A stretch of DNA of 64,000 nt, from positions 1,674,001-1,738,000 of the forward strand of contig NZ_BDCO01000002.1 of assembly GCF_001613545.1 (NCBI RefSeq), in the 5' to 3' direction. The DNA comes from Terrimicrobium sacchariphilum (lineage in GTDB: Bacteria; Verrucomicrobiota; Verrucomicrobiia; Chthoniobacterales; Terrimicrobiaceae). The notes under the pieces were generated by a model. The model was given only the letters and a program-made list of their open reading frames with translations, did not search any database and had not been told where the DNA came from. Each line of letters starts with the position of its first letter. Within the stretch, counting starts at the first letter, position 1. Both the position numbers and the translations under genes were made by a program. Below, piece after piece: positions 52,611 through 60,666 of this stretch.

Positions 52611-54290
52611 ATGCGAAATCTTGTCGTTCTAGTAACCTTTGTCTTGCTGATCGGTCTGCCATCAGCAGGTTCTGCCCGGGCAGCGGGAGAGTTGTTCGAT
52701 CTGCAAAAGTTGATTGACGATGAGGTCGCCAAAGACAGCAAGGAGATCGTGATTCCTCCCGGAGTCTATCGGGTGAAGCCGCATGACCGTGTGCATCTGC
52801 GCCTGGAGGGACTTCGGGATACTGTGATCGTGGCCAAGGGGGTGACGATGATTTGCACCGAAACCACCCAAGCCATAAGCATTGGCAACTGCCGCAATCT
52901 CACGTTGCAGGGGTTGAGTATCGACTATGATCCGCTGCCCTTTACTCAAGGACGCATTACCGCATTGGGGCCTGAGAAGAGCTGGGCCGAGTTCGAACTC
53001 TTCAATGGCTATCCGGAGAATGTTGGAACCCATGTCGAAATATTCGACGGGCGTACTGAGCAACTTAAATCGCGGACTCATTATGGATGGCGCGAGGTGG
53101 AGAGAATCGCGGAGCGAACCTACAGGATCAAAAAGAGCGCGGCGTATGCCTATGATCCCGAGTCGGATCGAGAAGAGGTGGGGGACATCATGGTTGTCAG
53201 CAGCGACTATACTCCAGGCGGCTATCGGCCTCATGCCATCGTGAGTACAGGGTGTGAAAATCTCAGACTTGAGGATGTGACACTATATGCGAGCAACTGC
53301 TTCTCCTTCTTTGAAGTGGAGTGCGACAACTCCACATACCTCAGGTGCGCTCTCAAACCCCGACCGCTGGGCGACGATATCAAGCCACGTGGTTTGCGGC
53401 GCATACGTTCAGGCAATGCCGACGCCTTCCACAGCAAGTATGCGAGGCGCGGGCCCCAGCTTATTGACTGTGTCGCCAGGTTTCAGGGTGACGATTGTGT
53501 CAATATCTGTGGCGAGTATTTCATGACAGGGGAGTCTGCCGGAAACACGGTGCGGGTATTCCTTCATCGCCCCTTGAATATCGAGGTGGGTGCACTCATC
53601 GAGATCATATCCTATGATGGAACGCGTTTACCCGACGCCACTGTGGTGGCGATCCAGGAGGGCGGCAAGGTTACGGATGAGGAACGATCCTTTATCAAGG
53701 CTCAGCGCATGGATAAAGGGCAACAGGGAAAACTTGTCGCTCCAGGAGCTCGAGCCGCACTCCTGGTCCTTGATCGCAGCGTGACAATTCCCGTTGGTTC
53801 TGTGGTTGCTTCTCAAAAACGCGTTGGAAACGGATTCCTGGTGCAGGGATGCGATTTTGGCTTCAACCGTTCCCGGGGAATCTTGATCAAGGCAAGCAAC
53901 GGGAGGATCGTTAATAATAGGATCACCTCAACCTGGGGACCCTCGATTCTGGTTTCTCCAGAATGGTGGTGGCTGGAGGCGGGGAGTTCCTGCAACCTGG
54001 AGATCCGCGGGAATACGATCAAGGATTCACTCAATACCGCCATCGAAATCACGGCGCATTCCGGAGCTGGAGAAATCGCTCCTGCCGGTCTTCATCGCAA
54101 TATTGCCATTATGGATAACGTCTTCGAAGGCTGCCGCCTTCCTTGTGTCAAGGTGACCTCCACGGCGGGCCTTCGTATTGAAGGCAATACATGGCCTTCA
54201 GGTGCAGCGGATGGGGCGGCAGTCGTTTATCGGAATTGTTCGGGTGTGAACCCGTCTTTCCCCGCCCCAAAGAGCCAGTCGGCAGACTAG
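52611..54290 (+). CDS. secreted right-handed beta-helix protein, GH110-like (paralogue D)
   Basis: ATG 52611 opens a signal peptide (MRNLVVLVTFVLLIGLPSAG, cleavage near residue 25), giving 559 residues. IVIPPGVYRVKP and LSIDYDPLPFTQGRI (about 102-116) place it with paralogues B and C, but the middle is more divergent. Asp271 (GNADAFHSKY) is followed by Asp294-Asp295 (QGDDCVNICG), the D-x22-DD pattern. The cysteine-rich GDDCVNICG also recalls GH28 enzymes. A glycosidase acting outside the cytoplasm is likely. Confidence 0.74.
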   Translation: MRNLVVLVTFVLLIGLPSAGSARAAGELFDLQKLIDDEVAKDSKEIVIPPGVYRVKPHDRVHLRLEGLRDTVIVAKGVTMICTETTQAISIGNCRNLTLQGLSIDYDPLPFTQGRITALGPEKSWAEFELFNGYPENVGTHVEIFDGRTEQLKSRTHYGWREVERIAERTYRIKKSAAYAYDPESDREEVGDIMVVSSDYTPGGYRPHAIVSTGCENLRLEDVTLYASNCFSFFEVECDNSTYLRCALKPRPLGDDIKPRGLRRIRSGNADAFHSKYARRGPQLIDCVARFQGDDCVNICGEYFMTGESAGNTVRVFLHRPLNIEVGALIEIISYDGTRLPDATVVAIQEGGKVTDEERSFIKAQRMDKGQQGKLVAPGARAALLVLDRSVTIPVGSVVASQKRVGNGFLVQGCDFGFNRSRGILIKASNGRIVNNRITSTWGPSILVSPEWWWLEAGSSCNLEIRGNTIKDSLNTAIEITAHSGAGEIAPAGLHRNIAIMDNVFEGCRLPCVKVTSTAGLRIEGNTWPSGAADGAAVVYRNCSGVNPSFPAPKSQSAD

Positions 54291-54330
54291 CAATCATTTT
54301 TGCGCAGAGCTTCCAGGAAATAAATTCAAC

Positions 54331-54358
54331 TTGCAGAAAAACAATATCGATATAAAAT
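54331..54358 (+). promoter_or_regulatory. promoter with exact operator (site 8), PEP-CTERM protein gene
   Basis: TTGCAG (54331-54336), 16-base spacer, TAAAAT (54353-54358). ATATCGATAT lies at 54344-54353, ending on the first T of the -10. The leader would be about 10 bases. Confidence 0.7.
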
Positions 54359-54374
54359 GATTTGATAAATAGGT

Positions 54375-55112
54375 ATGACGAAGCTCCTGTTTCCCCTCGT
54401 GGTGGCCGGGATTGCGCTTTTTGCGCAGCTGTCTCCGGCTCAAACTCTCATAGGTATTAATTTCGGTGCAGACCAGCAGGCGGGAGAGATCCAGCCGGGT
54501 GATTTTGCCGGGGTGGTGCCCCAGTCTCACTGGAACAACACCACTGGCGGCTCAGGCACGGTGTTGGACCTGCTGGACGATGCTGGAAACACCACGGCTG
54601 TCGGGGTGACCTGGTCTTCCAGCAATACCTGGCGAGCTTGGACGGGCGGTGCGGACAATGGAGACCAACGTTTGCTTCAGGGATACCTCGATGGCGGAAG
54701 CAATGGCGTTCCGGCGGCGGTTACGGTAAGCAACATCCCGTTTTCGGTTTATAACGTCTACGTCTATATTAATCGCGATGGCGACAACTCGACCTCGACC
54801 TACACGGTCAATGGCCAGAGTCAGACTGTGACCCCTGGCGCCTACGCCACGACGCTTTCGCTGGCGGGACCAGCTGCTCCGGGTGTGCCCAATGCTTCCA
54901 CAGCAGGAACGTACATCCTTTTCACCAATGTCACTGGCAGCAGCCTGAGTCTGCTGACTTCCAATGCCGCTTCCTATCCTCAGTCTCTGGATTGGCGTTC
55001 GCCCGTCAATGGCATCCAGATCGTGGCGGTGCCGGAGCCTGCGGCTGGCGCTCTCGCGGGGTTCGCGATAGCCGCTGGTGCGATGCTGGTCATCCGTCGG
55101 AAGACCGCGTAA
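54375..55112 (+). CDS. secreted protein with PEP-CTERM sorting signal
   Basis: The 245-residue protein has a signal peptide (cleavage after SPAQ, about residue 23) and starts its mature part with TLIGINFGADQQAGEI, a jelly-roll-like beginning seen in many secreted verrucomicrobial proteins. SVYNVYVYINRDGDNSTSTY (about 127-146) is a beta-sandwich strand pair. It ends with AVPEPAAGALAGFAIAAGAM and RRK, a PEP-CTERM signal. It is probably anchored or released by an exosortase and may bind carbohydrate. It is in the operator-controlled set and precedes a 198-residue secreted protein by 17 bases. Confidence 0.82.
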   Translation: MTKLLFPLVVAGIALFAQLSPAQTLIGINFGADQQAGEIQPGDFAGVVPQSHWNNTTGGSGTVLDLLDDAGNTTAVGVTWSSSNTWRAWTGGADNGDQRLLQGYLDGGSNGVPAAVTVSNIPFSVYNVYVYINRDGDNSTSTYTVNGQSQTVTPGAYATTLSLAGPAAPGVPNASTAGTYILFTNVTGSSLSLLTSNAASYPQSLDWRSPVNGIQIVAVPEPAAGALAGFAIAAGAMLVIRRKTA

Positions 55113-55129
55113 CACTGGGTGCTTATTTT

Positions 55130-55726
55130 ATGAAATCACACATCGCACTATGGCGTCTTTGGCTGATGGCTGGAGTGCTCCTTATCGTGACGGGAGCGCA
55201 GGCGGGCGAGCTGGTCGCCTCGTTTAAGGAAGACTTTCAGGACGAGACCCCAAAGAAGGGCTGGCAGTATCAATGGAATGCCGACACCGTCGACGATACC
55301 GCAACGTATGCCAACCTATCCTACCAGAGCGAAAAACACGCCTATGTTACGGATCCCTACGCCGGGGGAGAGGGGGCTCCGGCGGGACCCTATATCAAAA
55401 GGGACTTTGCTCATCCTGGTGCGGAAAGTTCCAGCGGCGGAAAAAACTGTATCTATACCTATACGCTACAGGCAGGACAGGGCGGGAAGATCAGCATTAC
55501 GGACAGCACGATCATTCGCGTCGATCAGGCGAATCCTGGCGATATCGAAGTGCGTATCCGCGTGAATGACACGGTGGGCGATCCGGTTTCGATCGAGACG
55601 AAAGGCTCCTTTGATCGCGAACTGGGAACGCTCAAGGATGGTGATGTCATTTCTGTACTCGTTGGACCAGGAGCGAGCGCGAATTTCGATATGTATCGGG
55701 TTGATTTCTCCCTCATCAAGGAATGA
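55130..55726 (+). CDS. secreted beta-rich protein of unknown function
   Basis: The start at 55130 opens a signal peptide (MKSHIALWRLWLMAGVLLIV, cleavage near AGELVAS), giving 198 residues. The mature part has a GWQYQWNAD segment near its start, then alternating strands and a C-terminal FDMYRVDFSLI, the pattern of a jelly-roll carbohydrate-binding module. No family is recognised with certainty. It begins 17 bases after the PEP-CTERM gene and is expected in the same transcript. Confidence 0.72.
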   Translation: MKSHIALWRLWLMAGVLLIVTGAQAGELVASFKEDFQDETPKKGWQYQWNADTVDDTATYANLSYQSEKHAYVTDPYAGGEGAPAGPYIKRDFAHPGAESSSGGKNCIYTYTLQAGQGGKISITDSTIIRVDQANPGDIEVRIRVNDTVGDPVSIETKGSFDRELGTLKDGDVISVLVGPGASANFDMYRVDFSLIKE

Positions 55727-55770
55727 TGGAAAGATAAAGAGGGTTCTTCTCTCTTGGGTGAAATTTTTGG

Positions 55771-55820
55771 GATTCCGGCGATCTGTCTGCTGTGGGAGGC
55801 AAAGACAGTCGACCGGAATC
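55771..55820. repeat. interrupted inverted repeat (hairpin)
   Basis: GATTCCGG (55771-55778) pairs with CCGGAATC (55813-55820), and CTGTCT (55783-55788) with AGACAG (55803-55808), separated by a 4x4 internal loop. It lies between the convergent 198-residue gene and the GH110 gene, with no T-run. It may protect or end transcripts. Confidence 0.55.
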
Positions 55821-55941
55821 TCGCTTTCCCGTTTGAGGGGTCGGAGGTCCCGGATTGCCCGGGATGCAGCGGACGGATTTCTCGATCCGGCATTTATCTG
55901 ATCTGGGGAATTCAGCGATGCGAACGGAGGGGTGAGCGGAG

Positions 55942-57705
55942 CTAGGCCTCTGCCACAGGAACCAGGACTTTATGGGCGTCGGGAAGCGATCTCTTTCCAC
56001 AAATCTCGACAGGATCTTCCCACTGGATGCGGTCGCAGTTGGAGGAGTCGAGCCATCCGTGGCCGTCATTCTTGCGGGGAGGATAGAGATGGGTGAGTTC
56101 CACGCTGTTCTTGCGGAAGGTCAATCCCGAGACGGAATAGATCGCGACGAGTGGATGAGTGCCAAACACTCGGAAGACATTCTCCTCGATCGTGATATTT
56201 CGGTTGTACCTGCTGGCGACCCTGGAAGCTTCTGCGATGCCAGACCGGACCTCGATGCAGGCGTCTCCCCAGACGCCATAGTTGCAATTATCGAACGTAT
56301 TGTTCCGGATCACGACATCACGCACCCCGGCTTGTTCAAACCAATGATTGGCGTCTCCCTCAAAGAGCAGGGCGGCGCCTGGCGTATGAAAGGTGTTTCC
56401 CGTGATGCGCATCTTCCCGCGAGACCCCAGGAGGATGCCGCGGGCGCGGTTGTTTCGAATCACGCAATTCTCGATGATGACCTCCGCGGTATTGGCATCG
56501 GCATCCGCCACCACGGTACGTGGTAGAACGCTCGCCGGGAGCATCTCCGTTGTGGTGACGATGGAGTACTCCTTGTTGAGATATTCCACGCTCTCGACGA
56601 CGCACTCGCCGAAGCCTTCAAGGGTGCGATGATCGGAGAACTCCAGCCGCGTGCCTGCTTCGATAAATGTGAGGCCGGCTTGCTGGGGATGAACCAGACG
56701 CACCTCGAGTTTGTTCGGACCGAGGATGCGGGTCACCTGACCATACAGGCCGTGGATGTTTGATGCATCGTCCATCTGGTTTTCGAAAATACAGTCGCGG
56801 ATCTCGATGCGGCCGGTGCAGTTGGTGAAGTGGGTGGCATCAGCGGTCGCGCTGATCACGCGGGACTCGTTCGGCGGGGCAACGATGAGATGATCCAGGG
56901 AAATATTGGCCGACCGCTGCGCGATCACTCCCATGCCTCCGACATGATGGATGCGGACATTGCGCAGCCGGATATCGCTGCTCTTGGAAATGACAAATCC
57001 GGGATCATTGCGGTGGGCTGCGGCAAAGACCAGCGTGTCTCCAGGGCTGGCATTCACCCCCGGCACTTGTATTCTTACCTGACGCGGCCCGATGCTCTCA
57101 GCTGCGATACCCGACTGCACGCCGTATTTGTCATATACCATGTAGGCGGTCTCGCGGCGCTCCGGGTCATAGGCCAGCAAATGACCATAGGGGTAGAGTA
57201 TTTCTCCGCTCTTTACCGTCGTCGGGACGGACGGATGCCGGATGTCGGCGACGAAGACGAGCACGCCGTTGCGAATGTCGAAGGGATAATCCTCTGGTAT
57301 CGCCAGATCTACGCTATCCTCCCGCACGGCGAGGATACGGCCTTCCGAATGAAAGGGGCGGGTATAGTCGATACTAAGATTCTCGATGCGCAGGTCGCGA
57401 CACTCCTCGACCAGAAAAGGCGTCATCGGCCCGTGGAAGATAAACTGGGCGCCGCGGCCATCGATGCGGAAATGGTGCTTGCCGCGGAGCAGGAAGGCGA
57501 CGCGTTTCAATCCCTCATCATTGTTGCTGATGAAGGCATATTTCTCGAATGCCCGATCCGGCCAGAAGTGATACGTGCCACCCTCGAATGCAAGCGCGGA
57601 CGCATTTGTGTCCCGGCAAGCCGTCAGCGCCGCCCGCAATGCGGGGATTGCGTCTTTTTCCGAGTTGGGTTCGATCCCGAATCGGGCTGCTTCGATAAGT
57701 GGCAT
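55942..57705 (-). CDS. GH110 alpha-galactosidase (alpha-1,3-galactosidase type), cytoplasmic
   Basis: The 587-residue protein has no signal peptide. It is a right-handed beta-helix with LSIDYTRPFHSEGRI (about 110-124), ATADATHFTNCTGRIEI and ENQMDDASNIHG. Asp289, Asp312 and Asp313 sit 23 and 24 residues apart, the spacing of the catalytic Asp set of GH110 exo-alpha-galactosidases, which cleave terminal Gal-alpha-1,3-Gal. The H-F-x-N-C and N-Q-M-D-D strings are typical of that family. It has its own promoter and exact operator. The lack of an export signal implies an imported disaccharide or short oligosaccharide as substrate. Confidence 0.85.
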   Translation of the reverse strand: MPLIEAARFGIEPNSEKDAIPALRAALTACRDTNASALAFEGGTYHFWPDRAFEKYAFISNNDEGLKRVAFLLRGKHHFRIDGRGAQFIFHGPMTPFLVEECRDLRIENLSIDYTRPFHSEGRILAVREDSVDLAIPEDYPFDIRNGVLVFVADIRHPSVPTTVKSGEILYPYGHLLAYDPERRETAYMVYDKYGVQSGIAAESIGPRQVRIQVPGVNASPGDTLVFAAAHRNDPGFVISKSSDIRLRNVRIHHVGGMGVIAQRSANISLDHLIVAPPNESRVISATADATHFTNCTGRIEIRDCIFENQMDDASNIHGLYGQVTRILGPNKLEVRLVHPQQAGLTFIEAGTRLEFSDHRTLEGFGECVVESVEYLNKEYSIVTTTEMLPASVLPRTVVADADANTAEVIIENCVIRNNRARGILLGSRGKMRITGNTFHTPGAALLFEGDANHWFEQAGVRDVVIRNNTFDNCNYGVWGDACIEVRSGIAEASRVASRYNRNITIEENVFRVFGTHPLVAIYSVSGLTFRKNSVELTHLYPPRKNDGHGWLDSSNCDRIQWEDPVEICGKRSLPDAHKVLVPVAEA

Positions 57706-57720
57706 AATAGCGAGTAAGGT

Positions 57721-57749
57721 ATATTAATATATCGATATGGAAAGGGAAA
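57721..57749 (-). promoter_or_regulatory. promoter with exact operator (site 9), GH110 gene
   Basis: On the minus strand TTTCCC (57749-57744) and TAATAT (57726-57721) are 17 bases apart. ATATCGATAT lies at 57738-57729, here 2 bases before the -10 rather than touching it. The leader would be about 10 bases. Confidence 0.55.
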
Positions 57750-57891
57750 ATGTTTTAGCCTGCCAGGGCTGGGCATGCGAGTGGGAGGCAAGGTTTACAA
57801 AGTATATACAGGGAATTTGTGTTCGGTGGTGGCGGTGAAGAAGAAAAGCGCTTGATCTTGTGCGACCAGCAGAGGCAGACCAGAGGTGTTC

Positions 57892-58425
57892 ATGAGCCGT
57901 TATTTCCGGATCTTCCATCGCCGTGTTCTCCCGTTTCTGTTTCCCTTGATCGCCTTGACCGCGCTGACCGGGATGATCTACCGCGTCGGACGAGCATGGT
58001 TCGGAATGGATCGAACGACAGGTGATCTCGTTCTGAACATTCACACGGGTGGGTGGATGGGCGACGGGGTATCGCCCTTTTATGTTTTGTTGGTCGGATT
58101 TTCTCTTCTCGCGGCGCTGCTCACGGGCGGGGCGTATCTTGTCAGAAAAGGCGGAGGAGGCTGGTTGCGGCGGAGCCACCGGCTGCTTGGCTTGGTCTTC
58201 CTGCTTCCCTTGCTCGTAACGGCAGGCACGGGGATTCTTTTTGAGGCGGGTGAGACGTGGCTTCACTTCCCCGAGAGCACTTCCAAACTCCTGATGACGC
58301 TGCATGAAGGTCGCTGGCTGGGCAAGGGTGGACGCGTCTATTATGTCCTCGTGACCGGCAGCGCGCTGCTGGGAGTGGGCGTGATCGGCCTGGCTCTCTG
58401 GAGATCGCGCAAGAAGGCAAACTAG
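57892..58425 (+). CDS. PepSY-TM-like membrane protein
   Basis: The ATG at 57892 has AGAGG seven bases upstream and gives 177 residues with four hydrophobic segments. The first follows MSRYFRIFHRRVLPFLFPL and the third is in RRSHRLLGLVFLLPLLVTAG, which resembles the helix pair of PepSY-associated TM proteins. No PepSY domain or redox motif is present. Function is unknown. It lies between the galactose locus and the two-component cluster and shows no operator. Confidence 0.7.
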   Translation: MSRYFRIFHRRVLPFLFPLIALTALTGMIYRVGRAWFGMDRTTGDLVLNIHTGGWMGDGVSPFYVLLVGFSLLAALLTGGAYLVRKGGGGWLRRSHRLLGLVFLLPLLVTAGTGILFEAGETWLHFPESTSKLLMTLHEGRWLGKGGRVYYVLVTGSALLGVGVIGLALWRSRKKAN

Positions 58426-58580
58426 GAGTATTTGGGGTCGAGCAATCGTACGGTCGGGATTTCGTACGGCGGTCGGCCGGTTTGTTGAAGTCATAAGTTG
58501 CTTTCCATCAATGGAGAGCGTGTGGCGTTCGGGGTTGGCATACGGCATGAGACAGGGCGAGCCTCGATACTCAAACAGCC

Positions 58581-58787
58581 ATGATTCTCAAAACGCACCT
58601 TTCCTCGGACAAAACGAGAGAGATCCAGACTCTGGATGAACTGCGGGCCCAAGTCCGGATGGCTCTCCGTGAACAATATCACGTCGCAGACGATGGCTCT
58701 GCAGACGCTTCTATCATACAGAGCTATGAGGCTCGGTTTGAGGATACCTTGAACCGGCTTTGTCCGGCGGATCGGGCGGCGGCCTAG
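58581..58787 (+). CDS. small hypothetical protein
   Basis: A 68-residue, acidic, helix-prone frame (LDELRAQVRMALREQYHV, SYEARFEDTLNRL) with no membrane segment. It is not recognised and has no clear ribosome binding site. It lies just before the response-regulator cluster in the same direction, 57 bases upstream of the first gene. Confidence 0.4.
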   Translation: MILKTHLSSDKTREIQTLDELRAQVRMALREQYHVADDGSADASIIQSYEARFEDTLNRLCPADRAAA

Positions 58788-58796
58788 GACCGCATC

Positions 58797-58811
58797 ATAC
58801 CTTGGTATAAT
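58797..58811 (+). promoter_or_regulatory. palindrome overlapping a -10 element upstream of the regulator cluster
   Basis: ATACCTTGGTAT (58797-58808) is a perfect 12-base palindrome that overlaps TATAAT (58806-58811), 34 bases before the ATG at 58845. No good -35 hexamer is seen, which would fit an activator-dependent promoter. Confidence 0.5.
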
Positions 58812-58844
58812 AGACCGGTTCGGAAATCGCTGCCATTATCTCTC

Positions 58845-59255
58845 ATGAACGATCTGATGAAAACCGACTTCTCCATAGCTGTGGTGGATGACGACGAGTC
58901 TGTCCGGGAAAGCCTGGAAAGCTTGCTCAAGTCCCTGGGCTTTCATGTTTCCACCTTCGAGAGTGCGGAAGCATTCCTGGTCGCAGGAGAGTTGCGGGCG
59001 GCGGGATGTGTCATTCTGGACGTCCGGCTTGGCAGTATGAGCGGGCTGGATTTGCATCGGACCATGTTGACGATGGATGGCACGCCCCCGGTCGTGTTTA
59101 TCACGGCGCATGGTAATGAGGTATTGAGGCAAAAGGTCATGGCCGATGGTGCCATTGACTGTCTCTTCAAGCCCTTCAGCGAGGAAAAGCTTATCGCGGC
59201 GGTGGAAAAGGCCGCAGCCGCCTGGGAAGTCAGTCGCGAGATCGCTCCGCGATAA
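58845..59255 (+). CDS. receiver-only response regulator
   Basis: The 136-residue protein is a single REC domain: acidic pocket in VVDDDE (Asp15-17), phosphoacceptor Asp59 in VILDVRLG, and Lys109 in LFKPF. It has no output domain, so it can act as a phosphate sink or a relay partner (CheY/FixJ-receiver type). It is followed by the NtrC-type gene after 13 bases, in a unit that ends with a FixJ-type regulator. Confidence 0.88.
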   Translation: MNDLMKTDFSIAVVDDDESVRESLESLLKSLGFHVSTFESAEAFLVAGELRAAGCVILDVRLGSMSGLDLHRTMLTMDGTPPVVFITAHGNEVLRQKVMADGAIDCLFKPFSEEKLIAAVEKAAAAWEVSREIAPR

Positions 59256-59268
59256 TTCTGTGAACTTT

Positions 59269-60666
59269 ATGAGCGTACCGATCCCTCCCATTTGTGTTGT
59301 CGATGACGATGCCGGCATACGTGAGGCGGTGGAGGGCCTTTTACGTGCCGAGGGATTTGAGGTGGAATTGTTTGCCTCGGCCCAGCGTTTTGCGGCCCGC
59401 GCCCGGCAGGCGCCGCTGTCCTGCGTCGTCCTTGACGTGGAACTCCCCGGCCTGAGTGGCTTGGATTTGCAGCGTGAACTCGCCAGCGCCGGACTCGATG
59501 TGCCGATTATTTTCCTAACCGGTCATGGGAGTATCCCCATGTCGGTACAGGCGATGAAGGCGGGAGCCATTGAGTTTTTGACCAAGCCGTTCGATGCCGA
59601 CGATCTGCTGGGAGCGATCCAGCAGGCAGTGTCCGGCACGCACTCGGTGGAGCTGGAGACGAAAAATGGGACCACAGATGTGATCGGTGAGAGCCGGGTG
59701 ATTCGCCAGACCCTCTCCCGCATTCAAATGGTGGCGCCCACGGATTCCACAGTCTTGATCCTCGGTGAAACCGGGACGGGCAAGGAGGTGCTGGCCAAGG
59801 AGATTCACAGATGCAGCCGGCGAGCAGAGAAGCCTCTCATCCGGGTGAATTGCGCATCGATCCCCAAGGATCTCTATGAGAGTGAGTTCTTTGGCCACGT
59901 GAAAGGTGCGTTCACTGGTGCTTTCAAGGATCGGGTTGGCCGGTTTGAGGCGGCGGATGGCGGGACGCTCTTTCTCGACGAAATCGGTGAGATTCCGCTC
60001 GATCTCCAGAGCAAACTCCTGCGGGCCTTGCAGGAGCGGCAGTTTGAGCGGGTTGGGGATGATCGGACGAAACGTGCCGACGTGCGGATCATCGCGGCGA
60101 CCAACCGAGACCTCGGCGCAGAGGTCGCAGCAGGGCGTTTTCGCGAGGATCTATACTATCGCCTGAATGTCTTTCCCCTTGAGATTGCCCCCTTGCGAGA
60201 TCGCATGGAGGATATTCCGTTGCTCGCCCGCCACTTTATGGAGCTGGCGGCAAAGGAGATGAACTGCCCTCGGGCGCGGTTGACCCCGGCGGGGCTCGCC
60301 ATGCTCCAGAACTATCACTGGCCGGGGAACATCCGGGAACTGCGAAATGTTATCGAGCGGGCTGTCATCATGGCTCAGGGCGGTGCGGCGGAGTTTGATC
60401 TGCCGATCACGATTACCGAGCCTCTCCCGGTGAAATCCTCCGGCGAGGAGCCTTCTGGTACCGAGCGGGATTTTCTCACCGAGCCAGAGATGTTGAAAAG
60501 GGAGCGAGACAATCTCCTCGTGGTTCTGGAAAAGACCGGCTGGAAGATCAAGGGTGCTGATGGAGCGGCGGAACTGCTCGGCATCAAGCCGACCACGCTG
60601 CTCTCCCGCATCAAGAAAATGGGCTTGCGCCGCAGTGAGCCGGCTGCGAGGAGGGTGCCCGCGTGA
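59269..60666 (+). CDS. NtrC-type sigma-54-dependent response regulator
   Basis: From ATG 59269 the protein has 465 residues: REC domain (Asp56, Lys106), AAA+ domain with Walker A GETGTGKE (166-173), GAFTGA (213-218) for sigma-54 contact and Walker B LFLDEIG (234-240), and a C-terminal Fis-like HTH ([19 protein letters not shown]). It activates sigma-54 promoters when phosphorylated. The intact GAFTGA says it uses sigma-54. It overlaps the kinase gene by four bases (GTGA), which suggests coupling. Confidence 0.92.
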   Translation: MSVPIPPICVVDDDAGIREAVEGLLRAEGFEVELFASAQRFAARARQAPLSCVVLDVELPGLSGLDLQRELASAGLDVPIIFLTGHGSIPMSVQAMKAGAIEFLTKPFDADDLLGAIQQAVSGTHSVELETKNGTTDVIGESRVIRQTLSRIQMVAPTDSTVLILGETGTGKEVLAKEIHRCSRRAEKPLIRVNCASIPKDLYESEFFGHVKGAFTGAFKDRVGRFEAADGGTLFLDEIGEIPLDLQSKLLRALQERQFERVGDDRTKRADVRIIAATNRDLGAEVAAGRFREDLYYRLNVFPLEIAPLRDRMEDIPLLARHFMELAAKEMNCPRARLTPAGLAMLQNYHWPGNIRELRNVIERAVIMAQGGAAEFDLPITITEPLPVKSSGEEPSGTERDFLTEPEMLKRERDNLLVVLEKTGWKIKGADGAAELLGIKPTTLLSRIKKMGLRRSEPAARRVPA

